DNA of 9,662 nucleotides from Pirellulales bacterium. GTDB taxonomy: Bacteria; Planctomycetota; Planctomycetia; Pirellulales; JALHLM01. The stretch lies in the NCBI GenBank assembly GCA_022844585.1, contig JALHLM010000209.1, positions 1 to 9,662 of the forward strand, read 5' to 3'. Under the pieces are notes generated by a model. The model was not told where the DNA came from. It saw only the letters and a program-made list of their open reading frames with translations, and ran no database searches. Shown here piece after piece: positions 1 to 5,444 of the stretch (positions within the stretch are counted from its first letter, which is position 1; each line of letters starts with the position of its first letter). Both the position numbers and the translations under genes were made by a program.

Positions 1-14
1 CGCTCTTCCGATCT
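1..14 (+). other. Illumina adapter remnant at contig edge
   Basis: The first 14 bases, CGCTCTTCCGATCT, are identical to the 3' end of the Illumina TruSeq read-1 adapter. A chance match of 14 bases exactly at the first position is very unlikely. The bases are therefore probably not genomic, and the genome sequence begins at 15. The reading frame of the minus-strand gene stays open through the adapter, so a naive translation would carry false C-terminal residues. Confidence 0.93.
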
Positions 15-486
15 GATCACGGATGACGATACCTGCCCTATTGGGAACAACATCTCGGGGGTCCGGATCGGAAGTCGCCATATTGAACCCACTATCCCCG
101 AATTGGATGAACGTATCTCCGAAGAGTTCAACCGCGGTCGCTGCGTCGGAATCCTGCGGGAGCGACAGTGGGTCCAATCCAAGATGCACCAGCAAAGCCA
201 TGGCCTCCGAGGACGTGGCGAGCCGAAATTCGTCGAATTCTCCCCCCGATGAGAGATTCGCCTCCACGCTCGTAATCTCCCGGTTGTTCGACAGCGTCGC
301 GTCTAGCCACTCTAGGCCGGACTCGGTGTCATACGTCAAATTGAACCCGTCCTGCGGGGCGGTGCCGTTGCCGATGATGGACGCATCATGCCTGCGGATC
401 ATCTCGGCGCTGGCGTCGCGTGAAGACGCATTGATGGCTAGCGCGGCGACAAAGGCCGCAAGGCGGACGGAACAGTGGATGGCCAC
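15..486 (-). CDS. Exported protein, PEP-CTERM-family type, N-terminal part
   Basis: The start is a GTG at 486-484. It is preceded on the minus strand by GGAAGGA about 8 bases away, and an in-frame TGA lies further upstream, so no longer form is possible. The N-terminus reads MAIHCSVRLAAFVAALAINA and then a small-residue stretch ending ASA, a standard Sec signal peptide. The mature part contains GFNLTYDTESGLEWLDATLS followed by SGGEFDEFRLATSSEAMAL. From memory, this pattern occurs in planctomycete and proteobacterial exported proteins that end in a PEP-CTERM anchor. The C-terminus lies beyond the window edge, so the anchor cannot be seen and the family assignment is by resemblance. About 157 codons are genomic. 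The protein is likely surface-exposed or secreted; its molecular function is unknown. The next gene upstream on the same strand is a true PEP-CTERM protein about 250 bases away. Confidence 0.72.
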
Positions 487-654
487 GTGTTGTTTCCTTC
501 CAAATTCAGCGAGTCAGGCGACGAAGCTAACACACTGCAATTTTCAAAGCAAGGAAAATCGACCGCACCATCTGCGCCCGGATACGTTCAAACGCCCCGG
601 GACGTGATTTGATACGTCCGACGCTGGCGGCGATTGTGGGGCTAATGCGGCGTT

Positions 655-718
655 CAACCTCCTGAAAATGAGGTTGTGGCGGCGGGATTGCCTGTTTTGC
701 CGGTTCCAGATCTGGAAC
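655..718 (-). terminator. Two hairpins between the exported-protein genes, possible terminator
   Basis: The palindrome GTTCCAGATCTGGAAC (703-718) begins 19 bases past the stop of the PEP-CTERM gene. A second hairpin, CAACCTC/GAGGTTG with an 8-base loop, lies at 655-676. An alternative pairing, GCCTGTT (690-696) with AACAGGC (716-722), overlaps the first. None is followed by a T tract on either strand, so this is not a standard intrinsic terminator. It could be a U-less terminator, an mRNA 3'-end stabiliser or a protein site. The rest of 487-736 shows only the ribosome binding site of the downstream gene. Confidence 0.35.
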
Positions 719-736
719 AGGCGTCAGCAGCGTTTT

Positions 737-1366
737 CTACCGCCGTACCATTCGACGCCGGGCAATGATCGCCGCCGCGCCGAGGGCCAGCAAGGCGAGC
801 GATGACGGTTCGGGAACTGACACTTCTGCAGTGAATCCGACGTTCTGGAAATCCACTTCGCGATTGCTGCCGGTCAAGAATGCGTTGATTCTTGCGACAT
901 TAACCGGTGCCGCCAAAACGGTGTCTTGCGAGGTGATTCCAGGACTTGTGCCCAATTCAGGCTGCACCGAAATCGAACCTACCTGCTGGCCATTGAGGTT
1001 GAAAAAAGTGAAATCAATATTGTCGACGTCGAAATCTTCCGAAGTGTAATTCCAGAAATGCAGCGTGCTGATGTCGTACGCAACACCGAGATCAAATACG
1101 AGCTCCAGCCCTCCGCCAGCGTCGGTTGCCGTGAACCAATTATGCGTGGTCTGATTGTGAAGTTCTTCTGCATCCGCGGACGGAGCATCGATGACTTTCA
1201 CAATCGTCTGCCCATTGTCGAATGTGTTGTTGAAAGTGCCTGGCGATGTACCTGGCCCGACCGCAACGGAGATATTGTCTTTGTTGAGGTAAACTGTCTC
1301 CCCCAGTCCCAAACTTGGCGCGGCGAAAACACAAGTCATCAATAGGGCAAATTGTCGCATCGCCAT
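737..1366 (-). CDS. PEP-CTERM sorting domain protein with discoidin-like body
   Basis: The protein has about 209 residues in three parts. The first is a signal peptide, MAMRQFALLMTCVFAAPSLG. The second is an all-beta-looking body with an N-terminal DNISVAVGPGTSPG segment and a stretch (LVFDLGVAYDISTLHFWNY, then FLTGSNREVDFQNVGFTAEV) reminiscent of F5/8-type C (discoidin, galactose-binding) folds. The third is the PEP-CTERM tail: VPEPSSLALLALGAAA, a hydrophobic helix, then RRRMVRR. In known systems such tails are processed by an exosortase after Sec export, leaving the protein on the surface or released into extracellular matrix. The start at 1366 (or the ATG at 1360) fits the signal peptide and the promoter at 1418-1446. 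The frame is open up to a TTG at 1492, but that extension is not signal-like and would begin upstream of the promoter. GGA sits 3 bases before 1366 and 9 before 1360. The ligand is unknown; sugar binding is inference. Confidence 0.85.
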   Translation of the reverse strand: MAMRQFALLMTCVFAAPSLGLGETVYLNKDNISVAVGPGTSPGTFNNTFDNGQTIVKVIDAPSADAEELHNQTTHNWFTATDAGGGLELVFDLGVAYDISTLHFWNYTSEDFDVDNIDFTFFNLNGQQVGSISVQPELGTSPGITSQDTVLAAPVNVARINAFLTGSNREVDFQNVGFTAEVSVPEPSSLALLALGAAAIIARRRMVRR

Positions 1367-1417
1367 TGTTTCCGTCTGTGTCCGCTCGAATTGGGAAAGC
1401 GTGTTGCTGACGACCAA

Positions 1418-1446
1418 ACCATACCGACGGGGCTGCGGCGGATCAA
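1418..1446 (-). promoter_or_regulatory. Putative sigma-70-type promoter of the PEP-CTERM gene
   Basis: Read on the minus strand, TTGATC (1446-1441) is followed after exactly 17 bases by TATGGT (1423-1418). Each hexamer matches four of six consensus bases. Transcription would start near 1411, giving a leader of about 45 bases before the ATG at 1366. A 12-bp palindrome, TATTGGCCAATA (1470-1481), lies just upstream and could be an operator. This is prediction from spacing and hexamers only. Confidence 0.4.
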
Positions 1447-1521
1447 GCAAAAACCCGCAGAATCTTTTGTATTGGCCAATATTCCATTGCAATCCCCGCC
1501 CCGGCCATTAGACTGACGGAC

Positions 1522-1569
1522 GTTTCAACAAGTCGGCCGACGCAGGTGTTACAAGCACCCACGCCGGCC
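1522..1569. repeat. Hairpin repeat, copy A
   Basis: GTTTCAACAA (1522-1531) and CGCAGGTGTT (1541-1550) are both repeated exactly in copy B at 1976-2005. The stem is GGCCG (1535-1539) with CGGCC (1565-1569), and a small inner GGTG/CACC pairing is possible. The bases between the two conserved decamers differ from copy B, but the ability to pair is kept. Read on the minus strand, the stem is followed by a T-rich stretch, GACTTGTTGAAAC, a weak terminator-like tail. Its role is unknown. Confidence 0.6.
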
Positions 1570-1601
1570 TAACCACATCGCAGGGTTGAGCTGCAATGGG
1601 C

Positions 1602-1665
1602 TGGCGGAATCATACCGCACGGTTTGTGCATCGTCATGGGCATGTTTTGCCCGACGATTCCGCCA
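1602..1665. other. Long two-part hairpin
   Basis: TGGCGGAATC (1602-1611) is perfectly complementary to GATTCCGCCA (1656-1665). Inside it, CGTC-at-GGGCA pairs with TGCCC-GACG around a TGTTT loop (1632-1656), so most of the 64 bases can fold into one coaxial structure with a single large internal loop on the left side. There is no T tract after it on either strand. It could be a structured RNA segment or a DNA element; no known RNA family is recognised. Confidence 0.45.
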
Positions 1666-1868
1666 CATCTAACCGGGCTTGTGGCCCCCTTGGACTATTG
1701 CTGGCTCGCCCTGCGCCTGGAGATCACTCTCATGGCGCAAACGGACTTCCCACTCCGCATCCTTCGAAATGCCGCGCCAAACACGGCCGTTGAGCAACTC
1801 AGTGAGTGGACTCGGCGAGGATTTGGCAGCAGTGCATGATGATTTGCACGCGCGCTTGAGCTCACGAC

Positions 1869-1928
1869 GCCGGGGCGGGGAAAGACAAAGCCCCGGCCAA
1901 GACAACAGCGAAGAAGCCTAGCCGGGGC
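1869..1928. promoter_or_regulatory. Mutually exclusive hairpins sharing one arm
   Basis: The octamer GCCGGGGC occurs at 1869-1876 and again at 1921-1928. Its exact complement, GCCCCGGC, lies between them at 1890-1897, so the middle arm can pair with either neighbour but not both. This three-arm layout is that of an attenuator or switch. Read on the minus strand, the 1890-1928 hairpin is followed by TTTGTCTTTCC, a terminator-like tail. No associated gene or known riboswitch core is visible, so a switching role is inference. Confidence 0.4.
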
Positions 1929-1975
1929 AGAGAGGCGGAACACGGGCTTCCGCTATCAACCAGACACGGTCGCAA

Positions 1976-2033
1976 GTTTCAACAAAATGGCCCGTCGCAG
2001 GTGTTCCCGCCAAGGAACGATACGAACGGGCCA
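1976..2033. repeat. Hairpin repeat, copy B
   Basis: This carries the same GTTTCAACAA (1976-1985) and CGCAGGTGTT (1996-2005) as copy A. The stem here is TGGCCCGT (1988-1995) with ACGGGCCA (2026-2033), with an inner GTTCC/GGAAC hairpin (2003-2007/2014-2018). Compared with copy A the stem has one additional base pair (GGCCCG/CGGGCC against GGCCG/CGGCC), changed in both arms. On the minus strand the stem is followed by TTTTGTTGAAAC, so it may terminate minus-strand transcripts. Confidence 0.62.
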
Positions 2034-2114
2034 AGGGACGCGTGGGCTGCCCCGCTACAAGCCTAACTGGAAATCAAGCCGCCGAAAGCGCGGCGAGATT
2101 AAAAGGCGCTAATG

Positions 2115-2157
2115 AAAAAGGGCCGCCGGACGATCTGCCCCCAGAGTCCGACGGCCC
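2115..2157 (-). terminator. Terminator-like hairpin, minus strand
   Basis: GGGCCGCCGGAC (2120-2131) pairs with GTCCGACGGCCC (2146-2157). The only non-Watson-Crick position is a C opposite A on the plus strand, which becomes a G-U pair in minus-strand RNA. On that strand the stem is followed directly by TTTTT (2119-2115). Both facts point to minus-strand RNA as the functional product, i.e. an intrinsic terminator. Nothing coding is seen upstream of it on that strand except the antisense of the integrase. Confidence 0.6.
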
Positions 2158-2191
2158 CTCGTGGAACGACAAGCGTTCAATAGGTATATCG

Positions 2192-2211
2192 ACTAGGGGG
2201 AATCCCTTAGT
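2192..2211 (+). other. Small hairpin ACTAGGGG-GAAT-CCCTTAGT
   Basis: This is an 8-bp stem closing a 4-base GAAT loop, with one G-U pair if transcribed from the plus strand and an A-C mismatch from the minus strand. It sits between the two GGCC-type hairpins. It has no T tract and no recognised family, so its function is unknown. Confidence 0.35.
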
Positions 2212-2242
2212 GAACAACCGGGACACGCCCGTTGCAACCAAT

Positions 2243-2295
2243 AAAAAAGGCCCTGGCCACTCCGCAACTCCGTTCGTGCGGAACAACCAGGACCT
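2243..2295 (-). terminator. Two-tier terminator-like hairpin, minus strand
   Basis: AGGCCCTGG (2248-2256) pairs with CCAGGACCT (2287-2295), enclosing a second stem, TCCGCA (2261-2266) with TGCGGA (2277-2282). As in the hairpin at 2115-2157, the single plus-strand C-A mismatch becomes G-U in minus-strand RNA, and on that strand the stem runs into TTTTTT (2248-2243). It is a convincing intrinsic terminator for leftward transcription, and would stop read-through from the antisense side of the integrase. Confidence 0.65.
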
Positions 2296-2345
2296 GGGGC
2301 AGACACGCCAACAACGTCCTTGAGCAAATATCGGCCGGCCGAAAT

Positions 2346-2380
2346 GTGCAGCTGACAGAAAGCTTCGTTTCCGTGCAGCT
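2346..2380 (+). repeat. Direct repeat GTGCAGCT, two copies
   Basis: GTGCAGCT occurs at 2346-2353 and 2373-2380, 27 bases apart, about 85 to 115 bases before the integrase start. Paired short direct repeats close to a tyrosine recombinase gene can be arm-type binding sites or operators. With 8 bases and two copies this is only suggestive. A 10-bp palindrome, CGGCCGGCCG, lies just upstream (2332-2341). Confidence 0.3.
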
Positions 2381-2462
2381 ATAGGTGGGGGACGTCCAAG
2401 CACAGCCGCTAGATTCGCGACGAAAGTAACAACCGTTTCAATTTCAACAGGTGAGGAGAACG

Positions 2463-3683
2463 ATGGCAAGACAACGCAAGTTGCCGCCGGGGATGCAACT
2501 CCGGGGCACGGTCTACTATTCATGCTTCCGCGCCGGCGGACGGCAGGTGCGCAAGCGGCTGTCAACGGACTTTGACGCCGCGTGCATGATCCTGAACGAT
2601 CTGCGGGCGAAGGCGGACAAAGCCGACTTCGGCATTCTCGATAACAACGTCTCGTTGGCGGAACTGCGGACGAAGTTTGATCGGCATTGCCGCTTGACGT
2701 TGCGACCGAAGACCCAGGAGCGTTACCAGCATGCGCTCAACCAGATTCTGCGCGACTTGCCCGTGACCAAGGTGTCGCAGTTAAGCGAAGCGGTCATCAA
2801 CGCCTTCCGGGAGCAACGCCTGACGGAAGTGTCGCCACGATCGGTCAACATCGACGTGGTCGTATTGACCGCGATGCTGAATTGGGCGGCGTCCAAGAGG
2901 AATGGCTACATTGCCAGCAATCCAATTGCGGGAGTCAAACCGCTGACGACGGCCGGCAATGAACGGAAGCGCCGTCGGGCGTTGACCGTCGAGGAAATCC
3001 AAGCGATTTTCGACGCCAGCTCCGACCTTCTACAGCCCGTGTGGCGGATGCTCCTGACCACGGGTATGCGTCACTCGGAAGTGACGAGCCTCAAGTTCTC
3101 CGACGTGGATTTCGAGCGCGGCGTCGTGATGATTGGCGCTGAGAACGCCAAGACGAAGAAGGCGCGAGAAATCCCTCTCGACGAAGAAGTGTTGGCGACA
3201 ATCCGCCGGCTGTATGAAGAAGCCCCGTTCCGCGTGCCGGGCAAAGGATTGACGCCGCAAACGCGAGTGTCCATTCCGAGGTACTTCAGCAAAGAGCACG
3301 TCTTTGTGACCAAGGAAGGCACACCGTGGCGCGGGACACTGTTGCGACGTTTTTACACGACCTGCAAGTACGCCGGCATCGTTGGTGCTGAAGCTGGCGG
3401 GAGCGTCGACATCCATTCCCTGCGCGTCACATTCGCCACATTGGCCCTGGAGAACGGCGCAGCGCCGAAGCAGATTCAAGACATCCTCGGTCACGCCACG
3501 TTGGCCATGACGATGAACGTCTACGGCAAGGCGACCGATCGCGGGAAGCGCGCCGCCATCAACGCTCTACCGTTCGCGAAAGCAGTGCATCCAACGCACT
3601 TGATTCCGATGCCGGATGAACACAACCTGCACGCAAGTAGTTCAGAGGCGGTTCGCGAAGGAATGCAAGTTGTTGCCGGTTAG
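2463..3683 (+). CDS. Tyrosine recombinase / phage-type integrase
   Basis: The protein has 406 residues and performs DNA strand exchange through a covalent 3'-phosphotyrosine link. All six catalytic positions are visible: R203 (in TTGMRHSEVTSL), K232 (in AKTKKAREIPL, beta-hairpin), H318 and R321 (HSLRVTFATLA), H344 (ILGHATLAMT) and Y354 (MNVYGKA). The N-terminus (LRGTVYYSCFRAGGRQVRKR) resembles an arm-binding domain. Residues of about 65-160 form the helical core-binding domain, and 170-365 the catalytic domain. A tail of about 40 residues follows the nucleophile. The ATG at 2463 is preceded by GAGGAG with a 4-base gap; the GTG at 2451, within the same ribosome-binding stretch, is less likely. 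The enzyme should be active by sequence. It stands alone: no excisionase, replication or cargo gene is adjacent, and no att core was found, so this may be the remnant or minimal form of an integrated element. Target and partner site are unknown. Confidence 0.93.
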   Translation: MARQRKLPPGMQLRGTVYYSCFRAGGRQVRKRLSTDFDAACMILNDLRAKADKADFGILDNNVSLAELRTKFDRHCRLTLRPKTQERYQHALNQILRDLPVTKVSQLSEAVINAFREQRLTEVSPRSVNIDVVVLTAMLNWAASKRNGYIASNPIAGVKPLTTAGNERKRRRALTVEEIQAIFDASSDLLQPVWRMLLTTGMRHSEVTSLKFSDVDFERGVVMIGAENAKTKKAREIPLDEEVLATIRRLYEEAPFRVPGKGLTPQTRVSIPRYFSKEHVFVTKEGTPWRGTLLRRFYTTCKYAGIVGAEAGGSVDIHSLRVTFATLALENGAAPKQIQDILGHATLAMTMNVYGKATDRGKRAAINALPFAKAVHPTHLIPMPDEHNLHASSSEAVREGMQVVAG

Positions 3684-3695
3684 CACGTTAGAAAT

Positions 3696-3738
3696 AAAAA
3701 AAGGTCATGGTGAACCGGTCCGTCAGTTCACCATGACC
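3696..3738 (-). terminator. Strong intrinsic terminator, minus strand
   Basis: GGTCATGGTGAAC (3703-3715) and GTTCACCATGACC (3726-3738) form a perfect 13-bp stem around a 10-base loop. On the minus strand it is followed by TTTTTTT (3702-3696), the best terminator signature in the window. It lies 12 to 55 bases past the integrase stop and could end leftward transcription from the DUF1549-DUF1501 unit about 390 bases upstream, keeping it out of the integrase. The plus strand lacks a T run after the stem, although the hairpin alone may slow plus-strand transcription. Confidence 0.75.
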
Positions 3739-3793
3739 TCTATCCTGAAACGGGATCCCCGGGGACCCCGCCCTCCCGGCTCGCTATCTACAG

Positions 3794-3842
3794 CATCTAT
3801 CGGACAGTCGGAGCCCAAGAAATAAGTCCGATAGGTGATTTT
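3794..3842 (+). terminator. Putative terminator of the integrase, plus strand
   Basis: CATCTATCGGAC (3794-3805) pairs with GTCCGATAGGTG (3826-3837). The one imperfect position is U-G in plus-strand RNA but A-C on the minus strand, and TTTT follows at 3839-3842 on the plus side. The loop is 20 bases and the T run short, so efficiency may be modest. It lies about 110 bases after the integrase stop. Confidence 0.45.
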
Positions 3843-3865
3843 CTCGGCACCACCGACGGGGGATG

Positions 3866-4125
3866 CACCACGGAGGCACGGAGACACGGAGGGCGTTTAC
3901 CGTTTGGAACCGCGGAGACGCAGAGACGCGGAGGGGGAGAGTTGGGTGATAGGAAGGGTGGAATGTCTAATGTCGAAATCCGCATGTCGAATGACTGACG
4001 AATGCTTAAATGTCGAATGCGCTTTTTTTCACGTCAGCTCATTCGACATTCAAGCATTCGGATTTGATTCGACATTCCGATTTCGGATTTCGACACTCCT
4101 AACTCCCCTCCGTGTCTCCGTGGTG
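3866..4125. repeat. Nested dispersed repeat with near-symmetric fold
   Basis: CACGGAGACACGGAGG (3877-3892) is matched by its complement at 4107-4122. Moving inward, TGTCGAAATCCG (3971-3982) pairs with 4084-4095, ATGTCGAAT (3984-3992) with 4067-4075, GAATGCTT (4000-4007) with 4052-4059, and AATGTCGAATG (4009-4019) with 4040-4050, around a loop containing T7. A variant, CGCGGAGACGCAGAGACG, sits unpaired on the left (3911-3928). The two vocabularies (ACGGAG... and TGTCGAAT...) are familiar boilerplate between genes in planctomycetes and some relatives. Short open frames across it are artefacts of the repeat. Its right end lies 5 bases from the DUF1501 stop. Confidence 0.8.
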
Positions 4126-4130
4126 AATCC

Positions 4131-5423
4131 TCAGAACAGCTCCGCGATGGGCTTCCCGCCGTCGACGGCTTTGATTGGCCTGCCTAGCGGCGTCATATTC
4201 TCCGTGTTCGGGTCGATACCGAGGGCCTGGCAGTAGGTGCGGAAGAGGTCGGGGACGGTGACCGGGTGGTCGGTGACTTGTTCGCCAGCGGCGTCAGTGG
4301 CGCCGATGACCTGGCCACCACGGATGCCGGCGCCGGCGAGGGCGACGTTGAAGGCGCGGGGGAAATGGTCGCGGCCGGCGCGCGGGTTAATCCGCGGCGT
4401 GCGACCGAATTCGCCCATCCAGATCACGAGCGTGGATTCCAACAGCCCGCGCTCGCTGAGCTCGGTCAGTAACTGCGCGACGGGCTGGTCGATCGTGGCG
4501 CACTGCCGGCGGCATTCAGCAAAATTGTTCTGATGCGTGTCCCAGCCGTTGAGGCCGACTTCGACGAACGTCACGCCGGCCTCGATGAGGCGGCGGGCCA
4601 GCAGGCAGCTCGCGCCGAACTTGGTGCGGCCGTAGGCGTCGATCACCGACGGTTTTTCTTGTTCGATGTCGAAGGTCTTCATCTCGGGGCTAAGAATCAT
4701 CCGCGCGGTCTTGTCATAAAGCTGCTGATGATCGGCGACGACCTGCGCCCCATCGGCGGCGCGGTAATCGGCTTCGAGGCGCTTCATGAGATCAAGCCGC
4801 TTTGCAAAGCGATCGGCGCCGTGAGACGGTTTGGTGTAGGCCGGCGCTTTTTCCGGGTTGGTGATTTCGAACGGGTCGTACTCGACGCCGAGGATGCCGC
4901 CCCCGCCCGCGGTGCGAAAGCGCCCGCCGATGCGACAGAACGCCGGCAGCGCCGTGTCTTTTTCAGCGAGCGCCTGCGTGGCCAACGCGCCGAACGTCGG
5001 ATACTTCACCGTGGGGTTCGGGAGATAACCGGTGTGCAACAATTGTTGCGCGCGCGGGTGATTGCCTTCCTTTGACGTGACCGAACGAATCACCGCCAGC
5101 TCGTGCATGTGCTGAGCCAGCTTCGGCAAATTGTCGGCGATCTGAATGCCGGAAACATTCGTGGCGATGGCTTTGGTCTCGCCCCCGTTTTCGTGCTGCG
5201 GCTTGGGCGAGAACGTTTCGAACTGGCTGGGACCACCTTCCATCCAGAGCAGAATGCAAGCCTTGCCGCGGCGTTTGAGATCATCGGCGCGGAGCAGCAT
5301 CCAGTCTTGCCAGCCGACGACGCCCGCGGCAAACGCGGCAGCCGTTACACCGCGGAGGAAATCGCGCCGGCGCATGCCGCCGCGCCGCTGGATGGAAACG
5401 TCGGTTTGGTGGGACCAGAGCAT
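4131..5423 (-). CDS. DUF1501 family exported protein
   Basis: The protein has 430 residues. The N-terminus has a twin-arginine signal, RRRDFLRG (residues 18-25), followed by an Ala/Gly-rich hydrophobic stretch, so export is likely in folded form by Tat. Family landmarks appear in the expected order: KACILLWMEGGPSQFETFSP (54-73), GWDTH (293-297), GEFGRTPRIN (337-346), GRDHFP (350-355), then AGAGIRGGQVIGATDAAGE and the C-terminal DLFRTYCQALGID. DUF1501 proteins have an alkaline-phosphatase/sulfatase-like fold. Their substrate is unproven; in planctomycetes they nearly always follow a DUF1549/DUF1553 gene, as here. The ATG at 5423 has no clear ribosome binding site, nor has the Met at residue 17. 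A repeat region separates it from the partner gene, so it may be translated from a shared mRNA or from its own promoter. Length and motifs indicate an intact gene. Confidence 0.93.
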   Translation of the reverse strand: MLWSHQTDVSIQRRGGMRRRDFLRGVTAAAFAAGVVGWQDWMLLRADDLKRRGKACILLWMEGGPSQFETFSPKPQHENGGETKAIATNVSGIQIADNLPKLAQHMHELAVIRSVTSKEGNHPRAQQLLHTGYLPNPTVKYPTFGALATQALAEKDTALPAFCRIGGRFRTAGGGGILGVEYDPFEITNPEKAPAYTKPSHGADRFAKRLDLMKRLEADYRAADGAQVVADHQQLYDKTARMILSPEMKTFDIEQEKPSVIDAYGRTKFGASCLLARRLIEAGVTFVEVGLNGWDTHQNNFAECRRQCATIDQPVAQLLTELSERGLLESTLVIWMGEFGRTPRINPRAGRDHFPRAFNVALAGAGIRGGQVIGATDAAGEQVTDHPVTVPDLFRTYCQALGIDPNTENMTPLGRPIKAVDGGKPIAELF

Positions 5424-5444
5424 GGGAGCGGGGAGGAGGTTGGA

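Larger units (their letters stand above)
1493..2462. other. Long gene-free, hairpin-rich region before the integrase
   Basis: No frame here has a convincing protein: the open frames are short, overlap each other on both strands, and lack good ribosome binding sites or recognisable motifs. Instead the stretch carries at least seven inverted repeats with stems of 5 to 12 bp, one of which is present in two related copies. Several have A tracts on their left, that is, T tracts when read on the minus strand. An excisionase-like gene, common beside mobile integrases, is not seen. The region probably holds the regulatory or recombination sites of the integrase, but no att core could be identified. 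Confidence 0.6.

Noticed and set aside
23..607. Open plus-strand frame of 194 codons
   Set aside because: It is antisense to the minus-strand exported-protein gene, which has a GTG start, ribosome binding site and signal peptide; the plus-strand product shows no motif or composition of a real protein.
1367..1492. TTG-initiated N-terminal extension of the PEP-CTERM gene
   Set aside because: It is not signal-peptide-like, would start upstream of the predicted promoter, and has no ribosome binding site.
1567..1591. GCCTAAC and GTTGAGC matching integron attC R-box consensus (RYYYAAC / GTTRRRY)
   Set aside because: They are only 11 bases apart, far too close for an attC site, and the recombinase is not recognisably IntI.
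1596..1943. Several short overlapping frames on both strands
   Set aside because: They overlap each other, lack motifs and good ribosome binding sites, and run through inverted repeats.
1522..2005. GTTTCAACAA repeats as a CRISPR array
   Set aside because: Only two copies, about 455 bases apart, with no regular spacers and no cas genes.
2243..2256. A AAA AAG slippery site followed by a hairpin, as in programmed frameshifting
   Set aside because: There is no credible coding sequence on the plus strand here. T-tract and wobble polarity fit a minus-strand terminator better.
2042..2323. 93-codon frame with repeated KGP motif upstream of the integrase
   Set aside because: The repeated NEKGP/NKKGP motif comes from A-tract plus GGCC hairpins in the same frame. 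Composition is low in hydrophobic residues, the start is a GTG without ribosome binding site, and the frame crosses three hairpins.
2381..3837. ATAGGTG on both sides of the integrase (2381-2387 and 3831-3837) as att core repeats
   Set aside because: Seven bases can recur by chance in this length, and the right copy is part of a terminator stem.
3797..3985. Short frames with CLRASVV / LCVSAV-like peptides
   Set aside because: These peptides are the usual false translation of the CCACGGAGACACGGAGG intergenic repeat.
4533..5075. Open plus-strand frame of 180 codons
   Set aside because: It is antisense to the DUF1501 gene and without its own features.
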